From assembly GCA_949293595.1 (NCBI GenBank), contig CASFDW010000005.1, positions 1 through 64,000 of the forward strand: a stretch of 64,000 bases of DNA, in the 5' to 3' direction. The position numbers and the translations under genes were made by a program. A model generated the notes under the pieces. The model saw only the letters and a program-made list of their open reading frames with translations. It was not told where the DNA came from and made no database searches. This DNA is from an uncultured Spirochaetales bacterium. Lineage in GTDB: Bacteria > Spirochaetota > Spirochaetia > Sphaerochaetales > Sphaerochaetaceae. Below, one piece after another: positions 16,766-25,669 of the stretch (position 1 is its first letter; every line of letters begins with the position of its first letter).

Positions 16766-17919
16766 TTGGTTTGAGTCAAAAGAGCAACCGTCTCGATATG
16801 CATGGTCCTTGGGAACATGTCCACAGGCTGGATTGCAACAAGGCGGTACGGACCGAATCCCTCCAAGTACCTGCAATCTCTTTCCTGGGTTTCCGGATTG
16901 CAGCTTATATATACGATCCTCTTTGGACCGAGTTTTATCAGCGAAGAGAGAAAGCGTTCGTCGGACCCGGATCTTGGAGGATCGAGGAAAGCAACATCGA
17001 AACGCTCCTTGTCCTTTGCCATCTGCTTGCAGAACACGGAGGCATCGGCATTGACGAAAGTGACATTCCCGAGGCCGTTCATCACAGCGTTCTCCCTTGC
17101 ATCCTCAAGAGCCTTTGTGTTGAGCTCCACACCGACAACAGATGAAGCCTTCCTACCTGCAACAAGTGCGATTGTTCCCGTCCCGCAGTAGGCATCCAGA
17201 ACCCTCTCCCTGCCTGAGAGCTCCGCCATCCTGATTGCCATCGAATAAAGTGCCTCGGTCTGACGCACGTTCACCTGGAAAAACGACGATGGTGAAATCT
17301 TGAACTCGAGATCGAATATCCGATCGGTTATGAAACCTGGCCCCCTGAGTATCTCCACTGGGGCATCGGAGAGCACCATGCTGGTCTTCCCACCGTTTAC
17401 CTGTCTTGCCACAGTCCTGATCTCGGGATGCATGTTCATCAGGGAGTTTGCAAAGTCCTTTGCAAGGCGGAACGAAGATGTGCCGAACACAAGGACAACC
17501 ATCACATCACCGGTGCTGAGGGACTTTCTCATCAGCACATGCCGGATATCGCCGGAAAACCGATCCTCGTCGTACGGCCGCAGACGGTAGCTTCTCATCA
17601 GACTCCTTACGGACGACATGATTTTGGCCGATTCAGGAAACTCCAGTCTGCAGGACCTGACTGAAACAATGTCGTGGGTCCCCTTCCTGTACAGTCCCGA
17701 AACTATTTTTCCGCTCCGGTCCTCCCCCAAAACCGACTGGACCTTGTTCCTGTAATACCCCGGGTTCTCCATGCCCATGACGTCATAAACGGTGCAATAT
17801 CTGGAAAAAAGGGAGTAGACATAACGGAACTTGTCATCGAGCTCCTCGCAATAGGGAATGGAGGCATAATCACACCCCCCGCATTTGTAACTGATCGGAC
17901 ACCAGACTTCATTTTTCAT
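16747..17919 (-). CDS. rlmD: 23S rRNA (uracil-C5)-methyltransferase, RlmD/TrmA family
   Basis: SAM-dependent enzyme that methylates C5 of a uracil in 23S rRNA. The 390-residue protein has a cysteine cluster for a [4Fe-4S] centre (CPISYKCGGCDY), the SAM site VLDAYCGTGTIALVAG and FLDPPRSGSDERFLSSL, and the catalytic cysteine in YISCNPETQERD. The MHIETVALL segment close to the end is the usual terminus of the catalytic fold. It has no TRAM domain at the front. The reading frame ends at a frameshift into the decayed extension, adding a few odd residues (TKNRIIS). Poor ribosome site (AGG, 8 bases). Confidence 0.9.
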   Translation of the reverse strand: MKNEVWCPISYKCGGCDYASIPYCEELDDKFRYVYSLFSRYCTVYDVMGMENPGYYRNKVQSVLGEDRSGKIVSGLYRKGTHDIVSVRSCRLEFPESAKIMSSVRSLMRSYRLRPYDEDRFSGDIRHVLMRKSLSTGDVMVVLVFGTSSFRLAKDFANSLMNMHPEIRTVARQVNGGKTSMVLSDAPVEILRGPGFITDRIFDLEFKISPSSFFQVNVRQTEALYSMAIRMAELSGRERVLDAYCGTGTIALVAGRKASSVVGVELNTKALEDARENAVMNGLGNVTFVNADASVFCKQMAKDKERFDVAFLDPPRSGSDERFLSSLIKLGPKRIVYISCNPETQERDCRYLEGFGPYRLVAIQPVDMFPRTMHIETVALLTQTKNRIIS

Positions 17920-17954
17920 AATTCAACCTAAAATATTCCAATTACGGTATGATA

Positions 17955-18893
17955 CTATTCCAATACACGTAGACCATTCTTCTCCCAGAACTTATCCACA
18001 ACGGATGAGGCGAAGCCTGCATCGACCATGGCATCCCGGAGCATCGGAAGTTTTTCAACACCGGGAATTTCCAGCGTTCCTCCGATTCCATCGAAATCGG
18101 TTCCAAGGGCAAGCACGTCCTCCCCTGCGACATCGTATACATGTCTTATGTGCCTGAGCATATCGGAAACACGTGAGAAATGCTCCGCCTTTGGCGTACC
18201 ATCCGGATATGAACAAAGGAACGACGGGCAGAAATTCAGACCGACGATCCCGCCCCGGTCCGCAACGGCCCTGAGCATTTCATCGGTAAGGTTCCTGGAA
18301 CAATCGGTGACGGCCCTTGCATTGCTATGGGTCGCCACGACCTTGACACCGCTCTTCACAACATCCCAGAATCCTCCGTCGCTGAGATGGGACACATCGC
18401 ATATCATGTCGTGCTCCTTCATCATCTCGAGAACTTCGAATCCCTTTTCCTTCAAGCCCATCCCCATGACCTCAGGATTTGTCGAATTGGGATAGGCATA
18501 TGCGTTCTCCCAGTTCCATGTCAGGGAGGCTATCCTCGCACGCCAGGAGAGGATCTCACCGAATCTTTCAGCACTTCCCTCAAGAGGGCCAAGATCCTCG
18601 ATTGTCAGAACGGCAGAAACACCTGCGCCCATGTCCGAGCTTCTGAAGGCCTGACGGACCATGCCGCCGGCATTTTCAATTTCCTTGACGAACCTCCCGT
18701 GTATCGCCTTCATCCTTTCCCAGAACGGAATCTCCGTATGGCTGTCGTACGGCGTGAAGACAGCGAAACACTGGGCTTTTGCGCCAATCCTGCAAAGGCG
18801 TCCGATATCCACGCTCAGACTGTTTTCCGACAACGTCTCGGAACTGTCCTCCGCCCACAGCTTGTAAACCGTATCACAATGGAAATCGATCAT
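17955..18893 (-). CDS. Membrane-type dipeptidase (peptidase M19)
   Basis: Zinc-dependent dipeptidase of the renal dipeptidase family, 312 residues. Metal ligands are in MIDFHCDT at the start, VLTIEDLGPLEG (bridging glutamate), CDVSHLSDGGF and VATHSNARAV; GTDFDGIGGT is the conserved aspartate segment. The ATG at 18893 has GGAGGA upstream and gives the standard N-terminus. No signal peptide, so it acts in the cytosol on imported dipeptides. It is divergent from the CPBP gene. Confidence 0.93.
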   Translation of the reverse strand: MIDFHCDTVYKLWAEDSSETLSENSLSVDIGRLCRIGAKAQCFAVFTPYDSHTEIPFWERMKAIHGRFVKEIENAGGMVRQAFRSSDMGAGVSAVLTIEDLGPLEGSAERFGEILSWRARIASLTWNWENAYAYPNSTNPEVMGMGLKEKGFEVLEMMKEHDMICDVSHLSDGGFWDVVKSGVKVVATHSNARAVTDCSRNLTDEMLRAVADRGGIVGLNFCPSFLCSYPDGTPKAEHFSRVSDMLRHIRHVYDVAGEDVLALGTDFDGIGGTLEIPGVEKLPMLRDAMVDAGFASSVVDKFWEKNGLRVLE

Positions 18894-18947
18894 GGCATCC
18901 TCCAAACGTATTTCCCATTTTAATCATTTTTGTGCTAGCATCATAGG

Positions 18948-19724
18948 GTGTTTGAAAAAGAAAAGAAAACTAATGGAAAAACGGTTGTGGTCGAGTGTAT
19001 CGGCGCAATCCTGCTTTTCATGCTCATGCTGCAGGTGGCGGGACGCTGCCTTCCTTCGGTATCGACTCTTTCATGGCAGGCAATAGCGGCAAAGGCGGCG
19101 ATATGCATTGCAGCACTGCTCATCATAAAGTGCGACAGAAAAGCTACATTGCTCATCCGCATGGACATGTATGGATTTTTCAATACAGGGTGGTACATTC
19201 TTGCTGCGTCCGCAATCTTTTTTATTCTGCAGCTCATATCGGACTACGAGCTTCCAAGTACGGAAAGATTCATGATGTTCGCCGCATTGTCTTTATGTAC
19301 GGCAGCATCGGAGGAACTTGTATTCCGCGGGCTTGTCGCATTCCGGCTCAAGGAGGAGTTTGGGAAAAAGGAGGGCACAGCCATCATTTCCGCACTCCTG
19401 TTCGCAATAGTCCATCTGTCAAACCTGATCTCGAATCCGGCGTTGATCATCGCATCAACGACACAGGTGGTGTATACGTTCTCACTCGGGCTGATGCTCA
19501 CATATTCATATTACGAGACGGAGAACCTGCTCGTTCCCGTCGCATTACATTTCATTTTCAATACTTTTTCCGCTTTTTCCTCCGCCGCCGCCTCAGCCCC
19601 TGCCGCGGCAGCCACGGATATCGGAGGTACCGACGCTGCCATCCTTCTTGCGGTCATGGTTCCCGGAATACTGTGGGCACATCTGGAAACAAGAAAGTGG
19701 AAAGAAGATGGGGAGCATGCTTAA
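18948..19724 (+). CDS. CPBP family intramembrane metalloprotease
   Basis: Membrane protein of 258 residues with about eight hydrophobic segments. The protease motifs are SEELVFRG (EExxxR), LFAIVHLSN and ALHFIFNTF. The family includes Rce1-like and bacteriocin-immunity proteins; the substrate is unknown. The GTG at 18948 has no Shine-Dalgarno site, but an extended -10 box TGC-TAGCAT (18933-18941) ends 6 bases before it, so a leaderless message starting with GTG is predicted. The segment at residues 205-220 is an unusual Ala/Ser run. Confidence 0.85.
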   Translation: MFEKEKKTNGKTVVVECIGAILLFMLMLQVAGRCLPSVSTLSWQAIAAKAAICIAALLIIKCDRKATLLIRMDMYGFFNTGWYILAASAIFFILQLISDYELPSTERFMMFAALSLCTAASEELVFRGLVAFRLKEEFGKKEGTAIISALLFAIVHLSNLISNPALIIASTTQVVYTFSLGLMLTYSYYETENLLVPVALHFIFNTFSAFSSAAASAPAAAATDIGGTDAAILLAVMVPGILWAHLETRKWKEDGEHA

Positions 19725-19773
19725 CTTTCCAGACAATAAATTGGTAATGGCCGCTTACTAAGGTAGTATCTCC

Positions 19774-19797
19774 TTATTCTTGAAAGAATAAAAACTT
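19774..19797. terminator. Weak bidirectional terminator
   Basis: TTATTCTT-GA-AAGAATAA (19774-19791) between convergent CPBP and MATE genes, A/T-rich and without a long T run. Confidence 0.4.
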
Positions 19798-19799
19798 TA

Positions 19800-21173
19800 T
19801 CAGGCTTTGATCTCCTTTAACCTCGACAAGGCTTTTCGGAACTGGAAGAAAAACAGAACGGCGGTAAAGGTGACAGCAATGGTATCGGCAACAGGCTCGG
19901 CAAGATAAACAGCCATCGTCCTGTTTTCCTCATAGACCAAGGGCATGATAAAGATGAGAGGCATCAACAACACGAACTTCCGCATTACGGCTACCACGAT
20001 GGAGGACGTGGCGTTACCGATGCTTGTGAACGTCATCTGACATGCTATCTGGATTCCAAAGAGGATCGAGACAGCCATATATGTCCTCAAGGCCGGAACC
20101 GTGAAGGATAACAGCGCCGGATCTGAGGTGAACATGGCCACGAAGGTCGATGGAAACAGCTGCACCGACAGCCACAGGATCGAGGAGAACACCATTGTCG
20201 CAGCAAGCAGGTGGAAGTAGGCGCTTTTCACGCGCGCCTTCTTTCCGGCCCCATAGTTGTAGCTTATTATCGGCTGGGCGCCCTGTCCCAGTCCCTGGAG
20301 CGGCAGCATCGCAAACTGCATGACGGACGAGAGTATCGTCATCGCACCAACAGCAACATCACCGCCGTACTTCAGAAGGGATGCATTGAAGCAGACGGAT
20401 ATCACGCTCTCGCTAGCCTGCATTATGAATGTCGCGGTCCCCAATGCCAGCGCAGGCAGGATCACGGAGCCTTCCAGACGGAGATATTCTCTTTTTATCG
20501 CAAGAAGGGTCTTTTTTCCGGTGAGGAATCTCAGGACCCATGCGCAGGAAACGGCCTGGCTTATGACCGTGGCAAGTGCCGCCCCCCTAACACCGAGACC
20601 GAAAGCGAAAATGAACACGGGATCGAGTATTATGTTGCACACCGCACCGATAAGAACCGAAAGCATCCCTGTCCTTGCAAACCCCTGTGCCGTTATGAAT
20701 GCGTTCATGCCCAGCGTCAGCTGGACGAATACCGTACCAACGGCATAAACATCCATGTATGCGGTGGCATAACCTATGGTGTTTCCGCTCGCACCGAATG
20801 CCAGAAGGAACGTTTCGTTCCAAACAAGCAGGACAACAGTCAGCACGACGGATATCGCGACCTGCACGGTGAAACAGTTTCCAAGCGTCTTGCGGGCACG
20901 CTCGTAGTCACCACGTCCCATGTATATGGATGCCCTGGGGGCGCCTCCGCTGCTGATCAGGGCTGCGAAAGCCGAGACTATCATGATTATCGGAAGACAC
21001 ACGCCCACACCGGTCAGCGCCATCGCGCCGACTTCGGGGATATGTCCGATATATATCCTGTCGACGATGTTGTAAAGCATGTTTATGATCTGGGCGGCCA
21101 CTGTGGGAAGGGCAAGGCGAAGAAGCAGCCTGCCAACTGGCTCGGTCCCCAGGAATTCCTTACCGTCTTCCAT
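19800..21173 (-). CDS. MATE family efflux transporter
   Basis: Drug/sodium or drug/proton exporter of 457 residues with twelve membrane segments. PTVAAQIINMLYNIVDRIYI and GLGQGAQPIISYNYGAGKK are the two diagnostic stretches. The ATG at 21173 lies inside the end of the MarR gene and uses a GGAGG site within that gene, so the two are translationally coupled. The MarR partner should respond to a substrate of this pump, as in the mepRA arrangement. It differs in sequence from the MATE at 899-2266. Confidence 0.93.
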   Translation of the reverse strand: MEDGKEFLGTEPVGRLLLRLALPTVAAQIINMLYNIVDRIYIGHIPEVGAMALTGVGVCLPIIMIVSAFAALISSGGAPRASIYMGRGDYERARKTLGNCFTVQVAISVVLTVVLLVWNETFLLAFGASGNTIGYATAYMDVYAVGTVFVQLTLGMNAFITAQGFARTGMLSVLIGAVCNIILDPVFIFAFGLGVRGAALATVISQAVSCAWVLRFLTGKKTLLAIKREYLRLEGSVILPALALGTATFIMQASESVISVCFNASLLKYGGDVAVGAMTILSSVMQFAMLPLQGLGQGAQPIISYNYGAGKKARVKSAYFHLLAATMVFSSILWLSVQLFPSTFVAMFTSDPALLSFTVPALRTYMAVSILFGIQIACQMTFTSIGNATSSIVVAVMRKFVLLMPLIFIMPLVYEENRTMAVYLAEPVADTIAVTFTAVLFFFQFRKALSRLKEIKA

Positions 21174-21612
21174 CGTTTTCCTCCAGATACCGCACGATAT
21201 TGTCCTTGATCCTCGCATTCAGGGCCTTGTACAACCCGGCATCCTCCTTTGAGAAGCCGTCGAACACAACACCCAGAAGCTTTTCCGTACATGCCGCAAT
21301 CTCTTTTTCTATCGCAAATGCTTCAGCCGTGAGGATCAGATGGACCTTTCTACGGTCGCTCTCGTATGTTCTGGAAGTCAGAAGCTTCTTCGAGCACAGC
21401 GACGACACAGCCTTGGACACGTTGCTCTTGGACAGACGTCGTAGCTCGACTATGTCCGCCGCAGTGTCAAGGCGGGGATTGTTGTGCAGAAAGGCAATGA
21501 TGTTCATCTCCATGTCGGTAAGACCGAACTTTCTGGATATTTCCCCGAGCATCAATCCATGCAGCTTGGTCACATACCTGAACGATACCAGCTGGTCGGT
21601 TATTATCCCCAT
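21160..21612 (-). CDS. MarR family transcriptional regulator
   Basis: Repressor of 150 residues. The winged helix covers about residues 30-105: TDMEMNIIAFLHNNPRLDTA, then LRRLSKSNVSKAVSSLCSKK as recognition helix, and the wing SDRRKVHLILT. The ATG at 21612 has AAGGAGG upstream; a longer frame extends into the operator region and is rejected. First gene of a two-gene operon with the MATE pump, overlapping it by 14 bp. Two palindromes upstream are candidate autoregulatory sites. Confidence 0.92.
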   Translation of the reverse strand: MGIITDQLVSFRYVTKLHGLMLGEISRKFGLTDMEMNIIAFLHNNPRLDTAADIVELRRLSKSNVSKAVSSLCSKKLLTSRTYESDRRKVHLILTAEAFAIEKEIAACTEKLLGVVFDGFSKEDAGLYKALNARIKDNIVRYLEENDGRR

Positions 21613-21637
21613 GAGGACCTCCTTATCCGGATAAAAC

Positions 21638-21691
21638 AACGGTTCCAAACATAACCGTTCTAAAAAGAACATTTACAGGCATGACTGTCAA
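21638..21691 (-). promoter_or_regulatory. MarR operator region
   Basis: AACGGTT, 8 bases, AACCGTT (21638-21659) overlaps a second palindrome GTTCT-AAAA-AGAAC (21657-21670). On the minus strand TTGACA lies at 21691-21686, so the palindromes occupy the promoter and early transcribed region. Confidence 0.55.
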
Positions 21692-21777
21692 CAAGGAAGG
21701 GACAAAAAACACATAATCGACAAATACGGCACAAGGCTGGTATCGAAGAAGTTTGCAAGCAGTCTTACGCGCAACAA

Positions 21778-22677
21778 TCACAGATCGAGCAACAGCTGTC
21801 CATTGCCGCCACCGTACATGAAGACAACGTCGTCCGGACTTCCCGTACCGGCCAGGAACGGGGAATCCTCATGGTGTCCCATCCTCCCCATGTCCGGGTA
21901 ACGGCATGCTCCGGCATAGCAATAGAGGCATCCATGCATGCATGTGCCATAGGCACCTATGTCGCGGTTCTCCACGCAGAGGCATCCGGGGCGTGACGCC
22001 TTGGGCCTGCAGGCATCACCGATCCCCAGCACCTCCGGCGAGATGCAGCCTGCACGTCTGACCTAATACTCTGAATAATCAAATGTGCCGGCACAGGTCT
22101 GCAGCACGATTCCTTTTCCAGCGGCCGTTTCCGCCATGGAGCCTACGATTCTCTTACCTTCTTCCGGCGATACCGGCCTTATCCCGGGAATCGATGTCCT
22201 CACGCCCTTGTAGAGGCTTATGAAACTGAAGATGCACAATTCCGTATATCCCGAAAAACTCTCACATAGATATGAAAATGCCCTCTCATGGAACCCCGTA
22301 TCGTATCTTGAATGTATCATGATGGGATCATATCGCCAGCTTATGTTTCCGACACCGACCGCCTCCGACGCCCTTATGAACGTTTCCACACGCTTCCTTA
22401 CGGGAGGGACATTCCTCTCCATATCCCGTCCATACCCTGTGACGGTGTAATAAAGATGGATCCTGAACCTCTTCGCAATCTCCCCAAGATAAGGAATCAA
22501 TGGAGAGAAATCCTTCGAGACGAAACAAAGGACATCGTTTTCATGAAACTCATACCTGCACACCTTGTTCCTATCGTAGGGATTCCGCACCATGACAAAT
22601 CCCTCCTCGAGCCTTTTCAGAAGCCAGGGGGTATAGAAAGCGGGTATATCGGTACGGGACGATATGTTGAATATCAT
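21778..22677 (-). pseudogene. DUF1848 protein interrupted by one in-frame TAG
   Basis: DUF1848 proteins (about 300 residues) are uncharacterised and carry a C-terminal CxxxCxxC cluster resembling radical-SAM iron-sulfur sites. The first part (22677-22066) has NISSRTDIPAFYTPWLLKRL, VRNPYDRNKV and SWRYDPIMI. A TAG at 22063-22065 then interrupts the frame, and the same frame continues with AGCISPEVLGIGDACRPKAS, CLCVENRDIGAYGTCMHGCL with YCYA, and SPFLAG. Apart from the stop the frame is intact over the full family length. Either a recent nonsense mutation or readthrough; TAG is an ordinary stop elsewhere in the window. Start may instead be GTG 22689. Confidence 0.75.
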
Positions 22678-22715
22678 ATACAACGACACCTACAACATAT
22701 TCCGGAGCACGTCAA

Positions 22716-22739
22716 GAAAAAACGCCCGTGGACGGGCGT
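22716..22739 (-). terminator. Terminator of copper ATPase gene
   Basis: ACGCCCGT-GG-ACGGGCGT (22722-22739) followed on the minus strand by a T run, 5 bases after the ATPase stop. Confidence 0.9.
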
Positions 22740-22743
22740 GGGC

Positions 22744-25551
22744 TCAACTTATGGAAACGACCTTGTAATCCGCGGCCTCTACGGCGGCCCTGAGGGCTTC
22801 TGGTCCGACGTCCGCACTACAGGTCACCGAAGCGGTCTTCCCATCAAGATCCACCACGGCATCCTCCACACCAGGCACAGCCTTGAGAGCCTTTTCAACC
22901 CTGGCCTTGCAATGGACGCAGCTCATTCCTTCCACAACCAACACTTTCTGCATTTTTCCAATCCTCCCATCAAAAAATATTTTTTCCGGAACATATCCGG
23001 CGTTGATGACGGCATCCTCGAGCATCCGGTCTTCCACTCCGGAGCATGAGGAGATGCGGACAATGCCCTCATCCAGATCCACCAGGACAGAATCCACACC
23101 ATCGACGGACAAAAGCGCCTTCCTTACACGATCCGCACAATGCTTGCAGCTCATTCCGGAAACCTGCATCACACGGCTTACGGACCGTTCCGCGTCAGAT
23201 TCGAACACATCCTCATCCGGCATCGTCACGGCTTTTCCGTCCACCACATCTTCCCCTCCGGTGTCTTTCTTGAAAAACCTGAGCCTGAGTGCGTTCGTCA
23301 CAACGCACACGCTCGAAAGACTCATCGCCGCACTTCCGATCATAGGGCTCAAAAGCAATCCCAGCGACGGATAGAACACCCCTGCGGCAAGCGGTATGCC
23401 TATGATGTTGTAGAAGAACGCCCAGAACAGGTTCTGATGGATGTTCCGCATGACACTGCGGCTCAATGCTATCGCAGACACCACGTCCAGAAGCGAATCC
23501 TTCACGAGCACCACGTCGGCACTCTCAACCGCGATGTCCGTACCAGCTCCGATGGCTACACCGACATCCGCCCTGGCAAGTGCGGGGGCATCGTTTATTC
23601 CATCACCAACCATCATCACGCATCTACCCTTTTCCTGAAGACCGCGCACGAACGCCTCCTTGTCCTGCGGAAGCACATCGGATACGACCTCGTCAAGATC
23701 CAGGCCCTTTGCAACCGAGACGGCGGTCAGTCTGTTGTCGCCCGTGAGCATCACCGTCCCGACACCCATCCGCCTCAAGGATGAAACGGCCTTCCTGCTC
23801 GATGGACGTACCGTATCGGCGACCGCCACCATCCCAAGCAGTTCTCCGTCCCGGGCGAAGAACAGCGGAGTCCTTCCCTCCGAGGCATATGCGGAGGAAA
23901 GGGAATCCACCGTTCCGGCACCGATGCCTTCCTCCGCCATCAGCAGAGCGTTTCCGGCAAGGCACGTCCGCCCGTCAATGCAAGCGGAAACCCCTCTTCC
24001 GGCAATGATCGAGAAATCCTCAACCTCCGGGTAGGAAAGTCCCATCTTGCCGGCTTTTTCAAGAATGGCCGCCGCAAGCGGGTGACCGCTCGGTTTTTCA
24101 AGCATCGCCGCAAACGACATCAGTCCCGCCTCGTCGATATCCTCCGCAAGGACGCGTATGTCGGTGACCACGGGTCTTCCCTCGGTGATGGTGCCCGTCT
24201 TGTCCATGACGACGGTGTCGATGCGGTGCAGGTTTTCCAAGGCCGTCGCGGATTTGACAAGTATACCCGACTCCGCGGCTTTTCCGGTCCCGACCATTAT
24301 GGCGACCGGAGTTGCCAGCCCAAGCGCGCACGGGCATGAGATCACTAGGACGGAAATCGCACGGTCAAGCGCGAAGGACAAGCCATATCCGGCCATCAGC
24401 CATGCGGCCGCAGTAACCAGCGCAATCGAGATCACGACAGGCACGAACACCCCGCTGACCTTGTCCGCCATGCGTGCGACCGGGGCCTTGCTGTTACCGG
24501 CCTCGTCGACCAGGCGGATTATCTTTGCAAGCGTCGTGTCCTCGCCGACGGACACGGCACGGAACGTGAAACTTCCGTTTCTGTTAATCGTGGCGCTTAC
24601 AACCTCGTCGCCGGCCCGTTTGGCCACGGGGATGCTCTCTCCCGTTATTGCGCTCTGATCGACGGATCCGCTGCCCGACACTACAACACCGTCCACAGGG
24701 ATGCTGTCGCCCGGACGGATCACAACAATATCGTCCCTTGCAACATTTTCCGCGGCCACCACGGTCTCCACGCCGTTTCTTACCACAACCGCGGTCTTCG
24801 GAGCCAGATCGACAAGCTTTGAGAGGGCGTCGCCGGTCTTGTTCCTGCTTCCGGCCTCGAGATATTTTCCAACCGTGACAAGTGTCACTATCATGGCGCT
24901 TGATTCGAAATAAAGCTGATGCATGTACTTATGGACCAGATCCATGTCGGATCTGGAGAAGCCGTACATCATCATGTAGATCGACACGACGCCATACAGG
25001 AGCGCTGCCGAGGACCCGATCGCCACCAGACTGTCCATGTTCGGAGCCCTTCTGACCAACGCCTTGAAGCCGTTGACGAAGAAATGCCTGTTGATCAGCA
25101 GGATCGGGATTGTCATGAGAAACTGGGTGAAGGCAAACAAAAGGGAATTGGAGACACCCTTGAAGAACGGGAGCTCCGGCAATGACAACATGCCCGCCAT
25201 CGCGATGTACATCAACGGGATCAAAATGGCTACCGACGACAACAGCCTGCGTCTCATGCCGTCCATCTCGTCCCGCGCCTGCCTCCTCCGGACCTCCCAC
25301 TCATCCCTGAAACCGCCCTTGGAAGAAGCTGAAGGACCTGACAAGGCCGATGCTCCGTATCCGGCATCCACGACGGCCTTGATTATATCCTCCCTTGAAA
25401 GCTTCGAATCATCATAGCAGCAGGTCATCTGGTTCGCAAGCAGGCTCACGGTACAGCTTTCAATCCCGTCAAGCGCACCAACCCCCTTCTCCACATGGGC
25501 CTGGCAGGCCGAGCATGTCATGCCTGTTATGTTGAATTTCTCGGATCTCAT
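22744..25551 (-). CDS. copA: Copper-translocating P-type ATPase with extra C-terminal metal-binding domains
   Basis: Exports Cu(I) across the inner membrane using ATP. The 935-residue protein has an N-terminal HMA domain (GMTCSACQAHVEKG, Cys13 and Cys16), the channel motif SCPCALGLATP (Cys406-Cys408), the phosphorylated Asp450 in DKTGTITEG, the SGHPLAAAI motif and GDGINDAPALARADVG. After the last membrane helices it has two further HMA domains, GMSCKHCADRV near residue 800 and GMSCVHCKARVEKA near 875. Usual CopA has HMA domains only at the N-terminus, so this looks like fusion with CopZ-type chaperones. The ATG at 25551 has GGGAGG upstream. Divergent from an Rrf2 regulator. Confidence 0.95.
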   Translation of the reverse strand: MRSEKFNITGMTCSACQAHVEKGVGALDGIESCTVSLLANQMTCCYDDSKLSREDIIKAVVDAGYGASALSGPSASSKGGFRDEWEVRRRQARDEMDGMRRRLLSSVAILIPLMYIAMAGMLSLPELPFFKGVSNSLLFAFTQFLMTIPILLINRHFFVNGFKALVRRAPNMDSLVAIGSSAALLYGVVSIYMMMYGFSRSDMDLVHKYMHQLYFESSAMIVTLVTVGKYLEAGSRNKTGDALSKLVDLAPKTAVVVRNGVETVVAAENVARDDIVVIRPGDSIPVDGVVVSGSGSVDQSAITGESIPVAKRAGDEVVSATINRNGSFTFRAVSVGEDTTLAKIIRLVDEAGNSKAPVARMADKVSGVFVPVVISIALVTAAAWLMAGYGLSFALDRAISVLVISCPCALGLATPVAIMVGTGKAAESGILVKSATALENLHRIDTVVMDKTGTITEGRPVVTDIRVLAEDIDEAGLMSFAAMLEKPSGHPLAAAILEKAGKMGLSYPEVEDFSIIAGRGVSACIDGRTCLAGNALLMAEEGIGAGTVDSLSSAYASEGRTPLFFARDGELLGMVAVADTVRPSSRKAVSSLRRMGVGTVMLTGDNRLTAVSVAKGLDLDEVVSDVLPQDKEAFVRGLQEKGRCVMMVGDGINDAPALARADVGVAIGAGTDIAVESADVVLVKDSLLDVVSAIALSRSVMRNIHQNLFWAFFYNIIGIPLAAGVFYPSLGLLLSPMIGSAAMSLSSVCVVTNALRLRFFKKDTGGEDVVDGKAVTMPDEDVFESDAERSVSRVMQVSGMSCKHCADRVRKALLSVDGVDSVLVDLDEGIVRISSCSGVEDRMLEDAVINAGYVPEKIFFDGRIGKMQKVLVVEGMSCVHCKARVEKALKAVPGVEDAVVDLDGKTASVTCSADVGPEALRAAVEAADYKVVSIS

Positions 25552-25586
25552 GGTTCCTCCCGGAAGTTTGTCCAATACAACAATAG

Positions 25587-25648
25587 AAGATACCTCTCCT
25601 TACGTTGTAATGTCAAGATTTACAACAAGGCATGAAACAGGATATACT
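25587..25648. promoter_or_regulatory. Divergent copA/Rrf2 promoters with shared palindrome
   Basis: GTTGTAA, 9 bases, TTACAAC (25604-25626). For the Rrf2 gene TTTACA (25619-25624), 18 bp, TATACT (25643-25648). For copA on the minus strand TTGACA (complement of 25611-25616), 18 bp, TATCTT (complement of 25587-25592). One dimer on the palindrome would cover both -35 boxes. Confidence 0.6.
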
Positions 25649-25669
25649 TGGAACCGGAGACAAGGAACC

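Noticed and set aside
22063..22065. Reassignment of TAG as a sense codon
   Set aside because: TAG ends several intact genes here (for example GH2 at 38317, Hsp20 at 31107, cls at 41618), so it is a normal stop.
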